The notes below the pieces were generated by a model that saw nothing but the letters and a program-made list of their open reading frames with translations, was not told where the DNA came from and made no database searches. A program made the translations under genes and the position numbers. 47,479 bases of DNA, taken from positions 1-47,479 of the forward strand of contig JANNBN010000027.1 in assembly GCA_031385545.1 (NCBI GenBank). The letters are read 5' to 3'. This document shows positions 39,468-47,479 of the stretch, piece by piece; the first letter of the stretch is position 1; each line of letters starts with the position of its first letter. The stretch is from JANNBN01 sp031385545 (GTDB lineage: Bacteria; Actinomycetota; Acidimicrobiia; Acidimicrobiales; JANYDT01).

Positions 39468-42440
39468 GTGCTGCACGTTGCCTGGGACCAAGGGCAACTT
39501 GCTGCGCTTGGCTGGCATGACCGGGCGCTCAGCGCCGAAAGCACTCTGTCGCTGGCGAACAGGCTGTTTGCGCACGACCTGCAGCACGCCGTACGCACCA
39601 TTGCGATTCCTGGGCGTCGGGAGCCGGCGGCGCTGCACTGCGGGCTGATCCCCGTCAAGGTGGCAGCCGATGCATTCGCGCATCACACGTGGGTGCCATG
39701 GAAGACGCTGAGTCCCTCGCTTGGTTGGGCGCAGTCGGTTGCCGCGGCAGGTGCTGCTATTGCTCGGAGCGGGCAGGCCGTTCCACGGGTGGACGTGGGG
39801 CAAACATATGCGCGCTGGCAACCGACGCTCACCGACGTCGGCGCACGAACGCTCCGAAGCCTGACCGAAGCCATGCCTCCGGTCGTTGCGGCGCTCAACC
39901 CCGACACCGAGCCCTGGCAGCTCACCTCGGCGTTGCTCGGGCAATTTGTCGACGAAGCAGTGCGGACCCGGCTGTGGAACGCGCATGCGGGCGGGCCGGA
40001 GTCACGCGATCGTCGCCCGCATGCAGTCGTCATGCGACGGGTGCTCAGTTCGTTGATCGGCGATCCGGTGGTCTCTATCAACAGTGCTGCCGAGGCGCAC
40101 GCACTTGCGGAAATTGCCGACGAGCTGGACCGTTGGTCAGGCCCGCTCACCGGCCGCTCACCGCTGAGCAGCCTCGTCGTATTCGGCAGGTTGAGCCCGG
40201 TGGAGCTGGAACCGACACCTGACGCTGTCGTGCCCGGTGGCTCCAACTTCGACCCAGATCGCTGGAGCTTCGAACTGTTTCTCGCGGCCACCGCAGACCC
40301 GACGCTTTTCGTTCACGCAGCGGCGATCTGGGAATCGAAGGGTCGTGGCGCGAACGGCGGCAACCACAGTGTCGACGGCCCCACTGGTATCGACAGCGGC
40401 GATGCGCAGGACGCGCTGCGGTTGATTCGCCAACGGCTGCTGCTGGCATCGCCGACCGTCGGAGAGTGTCTACATCGGACGCAACCGGCAACTGCGACGC
40501 TGACTACCCAGCAGGTGGTGCACCTGTTGCATCACGAACTCGAAGCGATCGCCGGAGCGGGCGTTCAGGTGCAGCTCCCGGCCTGGTTCACCAACCCGCC
40601 GCGGGTGAAGGTTGTTGGTCGGGCAACCCCAACGGATCAGGCGATCACCGCAGCCGGCCTCACAGCGAAGAACATCGTTGCCGTCGACTGGGGTCTTGCG
40701 CTCGGCGATCATCGGTTGAACGAAGCCGACCTCGCACGCCTTGCAGCTGCCAAGCATGACCTCATCCACCTTGCGGGGCGATGGGCGGTGGTGGACCGCA
40801 CGGTGGTGGCCGAAGCGCTGACCGCCCTCACGCGTGTTCGCCGCGAGCGGCCCATTGTCGACGCTTTGTCGTTGCTCGGCCTCGCCGCCGAGGCGGAGAC
40901 GAACTCCGGCACGCCGGTCGAGGTTGCTGCTGATGGATGGGCGAAAGACCTGTTGGCCGGGCTTCCCGAAGATCGCGTCACGCCGATCGAACGGCCGAAC
41001 GGGTTCGTCGGCACTCTGCGCCCATATCAACAGCGCGGCGTTGGGTGGCTTGCATTCTTGGAAAGACTCGGGCTCGGTGGTGTCTTGGCAGACGATATGG
41101 GCCTCGGCAAAACCGCGCAGGTCCTCGCACTCATTGCACACGGCGGCCCCACTTTGACGAGCCCGACTCTTGTCATATGTCCACTGACGGTCGTGCGCAA
41201 CTGGGAGACCGAATCGGCCCGGTTCGTGCCGGGGCTCGTCGTCGGCGTGCACCATGGCCCGAAGCGGGAATCCGACGACTTCGCGTCGTGGCAACGACTC
41301 CATCACCTGACCATCACCACCTACGCGACGGCCGCAAGGGATGCCGAGATGCTCGCGGGTGTGGGGTGGGCGCGCGTGGTGATCGACGAGGCGCAACACC
41401 TGAAGAACCGCCACACGGTCGCCGCCAAAGCAATCCGCACCATCGGTGCCGGGCAACGGATAGCGCTGACCGGCACGCCAGTCGAAAACCGGCTGTCAGA
41501 CCTATGGGCGATCATGGACCTGGTGAACCCGGGGGTGCTCGGAAGCGCAGATTCGTTCCGCCGCACCGTGGCAGTTCCGATCGAACGACATCACGACGAG
41601 CAGGCCACGCGTCACCTGCGAACGGTGGTCAGCCCGGTCCTGCTGCGGCGATCCAAATCAGACAAGTCGCTGGTACCCGAGCTTCCGCCGAAGATCGAGT
41701 CAACTGCGTGGGCAACGCTCACCCACGAACAGGCAAGCCTGTATCGGGCTGTCACGGACTCCCTGCTGCAACGGTTGGACACCCTTGGCGGCTTTGAACG
41801 CCGGGGCGCAATCGTCGCAGCGATCACGAAGCTCAAACAGATCTGCAATCACCCGGTGCACTTGCTCGGCGACAATGGTCGCCTTGACGGGCGCAGCGGC
41901 AAGCTGGCGCGATTCGACGAACTGATCGATGATGCGTTCGACGCCGACGAGCAGGTGATTGCCTTCACGCAATACGTCGAGATGGGCAAGCTCGTGCAAC
42001 GCCACCTGTCTGAACGGCTCGCACTGTCCACGCCGTTCCTGCATGGCGGCCTCGCGCGCACACGTCGTGACCGATTGGTGAGTGATTTTCAGGCGGGTTC
42101 GTCACCCCTGTTGTTGGTCAGCCTGAAAGCGGGCGGGAGCGGGCTCAACCTCACCGCCGCCACACGAGTGATTCACATCGACCGATGGTGGAACCCGGCG
42201 GTGGAGGATCAGGCGAGCGATCGGGCATGGCGCATCGGCCAAACCGCCACGGTGCTGGTGCATCGCCTTGCGACTCGCGGGACCATCGAGGAACGCATCG
42301 ACACGATCATCACGGAGAAGCGTGATCTGGCCGCTCGGGTGCTCTCCGAGGACGGAGCGACAGGGCACAGTGGTGAGGCGTGGATCACCGAGCTGTCTAC
42401 CGATGAACTACGACGATTGATTTCATTGGAGCGAACGTGA
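39468..42440 (+). CDS. SNF2-family DNA-dependent ATPase (HelZ-like)
   Basis: A 990-aa Swi2/Snf2 ATPase. The N-terminal half (about 1-490) is a large accessory region found in bacterial HelZ-like SNF2 proteins (QLPAWFTNPPRVKV, LTAKNIVAVDWGLALG). The motor follows: LADDMGLGKTAQ (near 540-550), VIDEAQHLKN (near 638), LTGTPVENRLSDLW, and the C-terminal lobe with LKAGGSGLNLTAATRVIHID and DRAWRIGQ. Such proteins move along DNA or displace proteins; its role is unknown. The start is a GTG 6 bases after TACCAT. It overlaps the SWIM gene by 4 bp. Confidence 0.93.
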   Translation: MLHVAWDQGQLAALGWHDRALSAESTLSLANRLFAHDLQHAVRTIAIPGRREPAALHCGLIPVKVAADAFAHHTWVPWKTLSPSLGWAQSVAAAGAAIARSGQAVPRVDVGQTYARWQPTLTDVGARTLRSLTEAMPPVVAALNPDTEPWQLTSALLGQFVDEAVRTRLWNAHAGGPESRDRRPHAVVMRRVLSSLIGDPVVSINSAAEAHALAEIADELDRWSGPLTGRSPLSSLVVFGRLSPVELEPTPDAVVPGGSNFDPDRWSFELFLAATADPTLFVHAAAIWESKGRGANGGNHSVDGPTGIDSGDAQDALRLIRQRLLLASPTVGECLHRTQPATATLTTQQVVHLLHHELEAIAGAGVQVQLPAWFTNPPRVKVVGRATPTDQAITAAGLTAKNIVAVDWGLALGDHRLNEADLARLAAAKHDLIHLAGRWAVVDRTVVAEALTALTRVRRERPIVDALSLLGLAAEAETNSGTPVEVAADGWAKDLLAGLPEDRVTPIERPNGFVGTLRPYQQRGVGWLAFLERLGLGGVLADDMGLGKTAQVLALIAHGGPTLTSPTLVICPLTVVRNWETESARFVPGLVVGVHHGPKRESDDFASWQRLHHLTITTYATAARDAEMLAGVGWARVVIDEAQHLKNRHTVAAKAIRTIGAGQRIALTGTPVENRLSDLWAIMDLVNPGVLGSADSFRRTVAVPIERHHDEQATRHLRTVVSPVLLRRSKSDKSLVPELPPKIESTAWATLTHEQASLYRAVTDSLLQRLDTLGGFERRGAIVAAITKLKQICNHPVHLLGDNGRLDGRSGKLARFDELIDDAFDADEQVIAFTQYVEMGKLVQRHLSERLALSTPFLHGGLARTRRDRLVSDFQAGSSPLLLVSLKAGGSGLNLTAATRVIHIDRWWNPAVEDQASDRAWRIGQTATVLVHRLATRGTIEERIDTIITEKRDLAARVLSEDGATGHSGEAWITELSTDELRRLISLERT

Positions 42441-43063
42441 GCACGCCGGGTCCGGCAACCGCGGCGTTGGGAGCCATTGCTGCTCGCAGTGATCCGATTC
42501 GGTTCATGCGCGGAGCGGAACTGGCCGAGCGCGGCATGGTGACGTTGCTTCGGGTCGAGCCGGGCCGGTGTTCTGGCCAGGTGCGCGGAAGCCGCAGCGT
42601 TCCATACGCGGTCGAGATGCGGACGGCGGCACAGGGCGCACTGCCCGATCGAGATGCGTCTGTCGCGTTCAGCTGCACATGCCCGGACTGGGGAAACCCG
42701 TGCAAGCATTCCGTGGCCGTTGCGTTGGTGCTGGGCGAGCAACTTGACGACGATGCCGAGCTGCTCACGACGTTCATCGGTTTGCGCCACAAGAAGCGTG
42801 CGGGCCGAGCGATCGAAGTACAAGTCAGCGACGACCAGGTTCCACCGACGCTCATTACCTCCGAGGCGCGGCCGACATGGGCAGAGGGGCTTGTTCGTCC
42901 TGCACCGCCAACCACCGCTGCCGCGTTCTTCGGAACGTCACCCGTGTCGGTGCCAGCCCCGGACGAACCAGTCGTCGAGGTCCACGCGGCCACACTCGGC
43001 CCCCTCGTGATCGCAGGGTTCGACCTTGCACCAGACGTGATCCGTCTCCTCACCAGCCGTTGA
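42437..43063 (+). CDS. SWIM zinc-finger protein coupled to the SNF2 ATPase
   Basis: A 208-aa protein with a SWIM finger: C80, C82 and then C89, H91 in FSCTCPDWGNPCKH. The N-terminal part (LRVEPGRCSGQVRGSRSVPYAVEM) is the typical SWIM-associated beta region; the C-terminal part is Pro/Ala-rich and variable. SWIM proteins bind DNA or proteins and are often fused to or beside SNF2 ATPases. The GTGA overlap with the SNF2 stop means co-translation, so they probably form one complex. Confidence 0.92.
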   Translation: MSTPGPATAALGAIAARSDPIRFMRGAELAERGMVTLLRVEPGRCSGQVRGSRSVPYAVEMRTAAQGALPDRDASVAFSCTCPDWGNPCKHSVAVALVLGEQLDDDAELLTTFIGLRHKKRAGRAIEVQVSDDQVPPTLITSEARPTWAEGLVRPAPPTTAAAFFGTSPVSVPAPDEPVVEVHAATLGPLVIAGFDLAPDVIRLLTSR

Positions 43064-43161
43064 AACGAAGGTCGGCTTATTTACCGCGGATGCGAGGTCT
43101 GACGTGGTTGACCGGGTCCGATTCTCGGATGTGGTGGATCAAAACGTCGACTCTGCCGGAC

Positions 43162-43174
43162 CGGGTTACCCGGC
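43162..43174. promoter_or_regulatory. Palindrome CCGGGT-T-ACCCGG
   Basis: A near-perfect 13-bp palindrome lies in the gap between the SWIM gene and the racemase. With a 1-nt loop it cannot fold as a stable terminator; an operator is possible. No regulator is assigned. Confidence 0.3.
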
Positions 43175-43196
43175 CGCAACATGGTGGCCCCGACCC

Positions 43197-44345
43197 TCAG
43201 CGGACTGAAGCCTCCGCTCGTAGCGCAGCGATCGCATCGGCGTTGTACCCCGCCCAGGCCAGCACAGAGTCGGTATCGGCACCGGCTGCGGGCGATGGGT
43301 GCGGCAACTCGGCTTGCGTACGCGAAAACCGCGGCGCAGGTGCAGGCTGTGTCAGGCCATCACGGGTGATGAACGTGGAGCGTGCCACGTTGTGCGGATG
43401 CTGCGGCGCCTCGGCGAGTGACAGCACCGGGGCGAAACACACGTCGCTGTGCTCCATTACGTCGCACCACTCGGCACGCGTGCGTTCCATGAACACCTCG
43501 GCCATCTTGCCCTTCAGCTCAGGCCAGCGGGACTGGTCCAACTGCTTGCCCCAGGTCGCGTCATCCTCGAGGCCGCCGAGGCGGCGAAGCTCGGCATAGA
43601 ACTGCGGCTCGATCGAACCGATGGAGATGTACTGCCCGTCGCTGCATTCGTACACGTCGTAGAACGGGGCGCCGGTGTCCAGCATGTTGGTCCCGCGCTC
43701 GGGTTTGTGGACCCCCATGGCGTTCATCGAGTGGAACATGGTCATGAGGACCGCCGCCCCGTCAACCATCGCTGCGTCGACCACCTGCCCCTTGCCGGAC
43801 CGTGCCGCTTCCAGCATGCCGCACACCATGCCGAACGCAAGGAACATGCCGCCACCGCCGAAGTCGCCCACCAGGTTGAGCGGTGGCACCGGCTTGGCTC
43901 CTGCCCGGCCGATCGGCTCCAGCGCACCGGCAAGCGCGATGTAGTTGATGTCATGGCCCGCAGCCATCGCATACGGTCCCTCTTGCCCCCATCCGGTCAT
44001 GCGGCCGTAGACAAGGCGCGGGTTGCGAGCGAAGCAGTCATCGGGGCCAAGACCCAGGCGCTCGGTGACACCGGGGCGGAACCCCTCGAACAAACCATCG
44101 GCCTTGTCCACCAAGCGCATCACCACTTCGCGCCCGGCCTCGGTTTTCAGATCCACGCCGATCGAGCGTCGGCCGCGCTCGGAAATGGACAGGTTCGGAC
44201 GACCGGTCGGCTCCACAGGTACCGCCTGGGCTCGTTCGATGCGAATCACGTCGGCACCCATGTCGGCGAACAGCATTCCCGCGAACGGACCCGGCCCGAT
44301 CCCGGCAAGTTCGATGACGGTCAGGCCTGAAAGTGGTCCACTCAT
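43197..44345 (-). CDS. Alpha-methylacyl-CoA racemase (CaiB/BaiF family)
   Basis: A 382-aa type III CoA-transferase-family enzyme. GHDINY (H131), LVGDFGGGG (D161) and IEPQF (E246) match the catalytic residues of AMACR/MCR, so racemisation of 2-methylacyl-CoA esters is favoured over CoA transfer. That reaction feeds branched-chain or steroid side-chain beta-oxidation. The ATG at 44345 gives the family start MSGPLSGLTVIEL. It is divergent from the GH36-like gene. Confidence 0.92.
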   Translation of the reverse strand: MSGPLSGLTVIELAGIGPGPFAGMLFADMGADVIRIERAQAVPVEPTGRPNLSISERGRRSIGVDLKTEAGREVVMRLVDKADGLFEGFRPGVTERLGLGPDDCFARNPRLVYGRMTGWGQEGPYAMAAGHDINYIALAGALEPIGRAGAKPVPPLNLVGDFGGGGMFLAFGMVCGMLEAARSGKGQVVDAAMVDGAAVLMTMFHSMNAMGVHKPERGTNMLDTGAPFYDVYECSDGQYISIGSIEPQFYAELRRLGGLEDDATWGKQLDQSRWPELKGKMAEVFMERTRAEWCDVMEHSDVCFAPVLSLAEAPQHPHNVARSTFITRDGLTQPAPAPRFSRTQAELPHPSPAAGADTDSVLAWAGYNADAIAALRAEASVR

Positions 44346-44467
44346 GGCGCCATGTTGTTGGCCAACGCCCCCCGGCGACAAATCGTGAACGCGAGGTTCC
44401 GGGCCGATCGCCGGACTATCCCTGGACAATCCAAGGAAACGGGTCTGGAAGCTGACAGGCTGGGGGG

Positions 44468-46114
44468 ATGTCTTGGCAGGCAACCGACGCCGCTCAGGGC
44501 GACCGCACAGGCGACTCAGCCGCACTTCCCGCAGCGATCGAGATCAAGGCTGGCGACGCGTCCGGAGTGGCTCCACTCATCGTCGGAACGCGTCGCGTCG
44601 GCGGGCTCTTCGTCACGATCGCGCTCTCCGAAAGCGGCTCGGGCATCAGGATCGACTGGACGCTGCACAACCAGGGCCGTAACACCGTCGTCCTATCCGA
44701 AGCGCGCATTCGTTTTTCCGAACTGAACCCCCACCGGGTACTTGCTCCAGGATGGACCACCTCGTCAACCGTTCGACGCTGCGCACCCGACCAACTGGTG
44801 CTCGCCAACGAGGTCTCCGCGCAACGCCGCCAGCAGGACCACGCAGATCTCGCCCGCGCCAACCAAACGGTTGCAGCACATCAGGTGATGGGCCACGACG
44901 CCGGCGTGGTCGGATTCCTGCACGGTGCCGTGCACTTCGGCATCATCGAAGGCCCAGCGCCCCGAGCAAGCGGTGAAGGGACGGCGGCGATTGCACTGCT
45001 CGACGGCGTCGAACTGCACACCGGCGAACAGATCACCCTCGACCCCGTCTGGATCGCAGCCGGCGACCCGTCAGCGCTGCTGGCCGAGTTTTACGACCTG
45101 TGGGCCGTCGAGAGCCAGGCCTCGCATCGCGCTGCGGTGCGCACCGGCATCGGCTGGTGGACCGGGCCAGAGGTGCACGGCGATGTCGGCCTGCTCGCAG
45201 TATCCGTCGACGCGGCCGCAGACTTCGGGCTGTCACACGTTGTGCTGGGCTCCGGTGCACCGGTGATCGACGACATGGTCCGCGGCGGAAGCGGAGCGTC
45301 CAGTGCGTATCGCAGTGCATCGGCACGTGCGGTCCTTGACCCCTTGGCCGCTCGTATCCGTCAGCGTGGGTTGCGTCCCGGCCTCCGATGCAGGCCGTTC
45401 GCCATCGAGAGCGATTCGTCGTTCGTGAAGCACAGCGTGGAGCAGGCCCCGGGCAAGGTCCGCTTCGTGCACGCTTACCCGGTTGCGGACCTCACCGACG
45501 AAGCTGTATTGGACGCCCTCATCGCTGCGTTCGCTGCGCGTCGAGCCGCCGGTTGGGACGTGTTCTACCTGGAGGACATCTGGGCCGGAGCGGTTCCGGG
45601 GCATCGGCTCGGCACCTCGGTCGCAACCCGTGCCGAGGCATTGCGGGTTGCATTAGGTGCCATCCGCGAGGGTGCTGGCGACGATGCAATTCTCATCGCC
45701 GACGGCGTGCCACCCGGACAGGCCGCGGGCATCGTCGACCGAGTGGTCACTGGAGAACTGGGCCGCTCCTCGTGGGTGCACCACTCGCTCGGCCACCGCC
45801 GCCTGTGGAGCGCCGGGCCGGCCGCCCTCGACCTGCGGGCACAGTTTCCCGAGGAGCGTCGAGGCATCCTCGACATGGCACTTGCGGGCGGAGGATGTGC
45901 AGCGCTCACCGGGGTTCCACTCACCGACGATCTCGGCCGTGCGCTGGCTGCGTACCTGTTGGACCTCAGCCCCGCAGCGGACGGTCCAGTGCAGGTAGCC
46001 GATGCTGTGACGGGTCAGCGTCGCCTCACGGCCGGGCCGTTCTCGGTCGGGCCCGGCCCAAGTGAATACACCAGGCAGATCTCGTCGGGCGAGGCGCTCA
46101 GCACCTCGTCGTGA
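44468..46114 (+). CDS. GH36-like (melibiase-type) protein with doubtful catalytic residues
   Basis: A 548-aa protein whose middle matches alpha-galactosidase-like proteins: GWWTGPEVHG, RPGLRCRPFAIESDS, GWDVFYLEDIWAGAVPG, ILIADGVPPGQAAGIVD. Relatives have YLKxDFLYAAALPG with the nucleophile Asp; here the same position reads FYLEDIWAGAVPG. The usual RIGPD acid/base segment is replaced by VTGELGR. The protein may be inactive or use shifted residues (inference from remembered family sequences). No signal peptide. GGGGGG directly precedes the ATG at 44468. The galactokinase-like gene follows 54 bp later. Confidence 0.68.
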   Translation: MSWQATDAAQGDRTGDSAALPAAIEIKAGDASGVAPLIVGTRRVGGLFVTIALSESGSGIRIDWTLHNQGRNTVVLSEARIRFSELNPHRVLAPGWTTSSTVRRCAPDQLVLANEVSAQRRQQDHADLARANQTVAAHQVMGHDAGVVGFLHGAVHFGIIEGPAPRASGEGTAAIALLDGVELHTGEQITLDPVWIAAGDPSALLAEFYDLWAVESQASHRAAVRTGIGWWTGPEVHGDVGLLAVSVDAAADFGLSHVVLGSGAPVIDDMVRGGSGASSAYRSASARAVLDPLAARIRQRGLRPGLRCRPFAIESDSSFVKHSVEQAPGKVRFVHAYPVADLTDEAVLDALIAAFAARRAAGWDVFYLEDIWAGAVPGHRLGTSVATRAEALRVALGAIREGAGDDAILIADGVPPGQAAGIVDRVVTGELGRSSWVHHSLGHRRLWSAGPAALDLRAQFPEERRGILDMALAGGGCAALTGVPLTDDLGRALAAYLLDLSPAADGPVQVADAVTGQRRLTAGPFSVGPGPSEYTRQISSGEALSTSS

Positions 46115-46154
46115 TCGGTGGCTGAAGGCGGCCGTGTCGGCCGTTTCACGGCTC

Positions 46155-46160
46155 TACATT
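46155..46160 (+). promoter_or_regulatory. Putative -10 box (TACATT) for the galactokinase-like gene
   Basis: TACATT lies 8 bases before the ATG at 46169 with no Shine-Dalgarno sequence, suggesting its own leaderless transcript apart from the GH36-like gene. Confidence 0.4.
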
Positions 46161-46168
46161 GAACGGCT

Positions 46169-47185
46169 ATGTCTGAGACCATCACCGCTGTCGCACCGGG
46201 CCGGGTCAACATCATCGGCGACCACACCGATTACACCGGCGGGTTGGTGCTGCCGATGGCGATTCACCTCGCAACAACCATCACGGGAACGAGCGGCGGC
46301 ACGACGGTCTGTCTCACGTCGGCTGACGAGACCGAGCCGGCGGTCGTGCCCATTGAGGTTTCCGATCCAACCGTTTGCGAGCCCATGTGGGCCCGTTACG
46401 TGGCTGGGGTCGTGAAGGCATTGGTACCGTCAGTGGGATTCACCGGCACCGTGACAACGACCGTGCCGATCGGGGCAGGGTTGTCGTCGTCAGCCGCTTT
46501 CGAAGTTGCGCTTGCCCTCGCGCTGGGGGCGGTTGGCACATCGTTGGAGCTGGCACAGCTGTGCCAACGTGCCGAGAACGAAGCCACCGGGGTGCCGACA
46601 GGCATCATGGACCAATTGGCGTCTGCGGCAGGCGTTGAGGGGAGCGCATTGCTGATCGACTGCCACGAACTCACGGTGCAACCGGTCACGCTGCCCGCCG
46701 AGCTTGACATCGTGGTGGTTCACTCCGGGCAGGCACGCACGCTGGCTGCGTCGGCATACACCGAACGGGTGCTGCAACTACGCGAGGCGGAGGCGATCGT
46801 CGGGCCGTTGCGACTGGTCAGGTCGGTGTCTCAGCTTGATGCGATCGCGGACACCACCGTGCTGCGGCGTGCGCGGCACGTGGTGACCGAGAACCAACGA
46901 GTTCGTGATTTCGTCGATGCACTTCGAACCCTTTCTGGCGAATCATTACATGCGCGCATATCAATGCTGATGGCAGATGGACAGCGCAGCCTGCGCGAGG
47001 ATTTCGAAAATTCCACCCCGGTCGTCGATGCCTGCATCGAGCGTTTGCTGGCCATTCCCGGCGTGATCGCGGCCCGCATGACCGGTGGCGGCTGGGGTGG
47101 CTGCGTGGTTGCGTTGGCGTACCCCGGGGCGTTGACCGAGGGATGGCTGGTTCGTCCGTCAGCCGGAGCGCACCTGAACGCCTAG
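46169..47185 (+). CDS. Galactokinase-family GHMP kinase
   Basis: A 338-aa GHMP kinase. Motif 1 is GRVNIIGDHTDYTGG (11-25), motif 2 PIGAGLSSSAA (100-110), GIMDQLAS contains the catalytic Asp 148, and motif 3 is MTGGGWGG (near 305). Typical galactokinases have GRVNLIGEHTDY; here the Glu is Asp (D18), a sugar-contact position, so substrate preference may differ from galactose. Arg12 is kept. The protein is somewhat shorter than classic galactokinases. The 3' end overlaps the next, convergent gene by 27 bp. Confidence 0.85.
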   Translation: MSETITAVAPGRVNIIGDHTDYTGGLVLPMAIHLATTITGTSGGTTVCLTSADETEPAVVPIEVSDPTVCEPMWARYVAGVVKALVPSVGFTGTVTTTVPIGAGLSSSAAFEVALALALGAVGTSLELAQLCQRAENEATGVPTGIMDQLASAAGVEGSALLIDCHELTVQPVTLPAELDIVVVHSGQARTLAASAYTERVLQLREAEAIVGPLRLVRSVSQLDAIADTTVLRRARHVVTENQRVRDFVDALRTLSGESLHARISMLMADGQRSLREDFENSTPVVDACIERLLAIPGVIAARMTGGGWGGCVVALAYPGALTEGWLVRPSAGAHLNA

Positions 47186-47479
47186 CCGCTCGATCGCCCC
47201 CGGGGTGCGAACGCCCCACCAGAACAGGTCCTTGCCGTCGACGTACAGCACCGGAGCAACAGCCGACAATTCGGCTTCGTACCGCTCGGTGAAGTGATAC
47301 GGCTCCGACGGGGCGAGCACCACATCGGGCCGCAATGAGCGGACGGCGTCCAGCTCGATCTCCGGGTATCGCGTCTCCATATGTGCACAGACATTGTCGA
47401 TGCCGCACGCGTTCAGCAGCGTCGATGCGTAGGTGTCGCCGTTGATGGTCATCCAAGGCCGACGCCAGATGGGGACCCA
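47159..47479 (-). CDS. Helical-backbone metal-receptor (BtuF-like) binding protein, N-terminus missing
   Basis: The frame is open from the right edge to a stop at 47159, so 106 C-terminal residues are visible. VPIWRRPWMTINGDTYASTLLNACGI, then PEIELDAVRSLRPDVVLAPSEPYHF and GVRTPGAIERLG, match the C-terminal half of cobalamin/ferric-siderophore-binding proteins of ABC importers. Whether a lipoprotein signal is present cannot be seen. The ligand is unknown. An ATG at 47452 inside the frame is not the true start, because the upstream codons still match the family. Confidence 0.82.
   Translation of the reverse strand, partial: WVPIWRRPWMTINGDTYASTLLNACGIDNVCAHMETRYPEIELDAVRSLRPDVVLAPSEPYHFTERYEAELSAVAPVLYVDGKDLFWWGVRTPGAIERLGVQVRSG

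Noticed and set aside
40470..41456. 328-codon minus-strand frame inside the SNF2 gene
   Set aside because: It is antisense to the SNF2 P-loop region and lacks any motif.

Overview
The window is high-GC chromosomal DNA (low to mid 60s percent by eye) and reads as an actinobacterium, most likely of class Acidimicrobiia. Supporting signs are the gene order rsmD-coaD-(SepIVA-like)-yceD-rpmF-plsX-acpP-rnc-proS-mutM-tag-smc-ftsY, the frequent GTG and TTG starts, an actinobacterial-type LexA box, a GTP-dependent PEP carboxykinase, and many start codons that sit 6-9 bases after a TANNNT -10 box with no Shine-Dalgarno sequence (leaderless transcripts). I saw no tRNA, rRNA, CRISPR array, transposase or phage gene. 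The species assignment is inference.

Region 1 (1-17562) is almost all on the minus strand. It starts with a truncated FkbM-type methyltransferase and a 439-bp non-coding stretch rich in inverted repeats. Reading in the direction of transcription, from the right, it holds rpmB, a GGDEF/EAL c-di-GMP enzyme, then the housekeeping block for rRNA modification (rsmD), CoA (coaD), septum growth (SepIVA-like), rRNA-linked YceD, L32 (rpmF), phospholipid and fatty-acid synthesis (plsX, acpP), RNase III (rnc), proS, DNA glycosylases (mutM, tag), chromosome condensation (smc) and protein targeting (ftsY). The tag-smc gap holds a cluster of DnaA-box-like sequences and short repeats.

Region 2 (17647-29388) is on the plus strand: a FakA-like fatty-acid kinase and recG; a three-gene, translationally coupled envelope-glycan cassette (FAD amine-oxidase-like protein, polysaccharide deacetylase, membrane glycosyltransferase); a small zinc-ribbon protein; a degenerate cold-shock-like protein just before pckG; a RluA-type pseudouridine synthase; a palindromic repeat element; an FmdB zinc-ribbon protein; and a VOC-fold protein.

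Region 3 (29394-39423) is mostly minus: an aldo/keto reductase with hisC, a 78-aa Lrp/AsnC-type effector domain (plus), a UvrD2-like helicase under an SOS box, two small proteins, a ddl - phosphotransferase - DUF3445 operon, and a Phd/VapC toxin-antitoxin pair. Region 4 (39468-47479) holds a SNF2 helicase coupled to a SWIM zinc-finger protein, an alpha-methylacyl-CoA racemase, a GH36-like protein with doubtful catalytic residues, a galactokinase-family kinase with an altered motif, and the N-terminal part of a helical-backbone metal-receptor binding protein running off the right edge.
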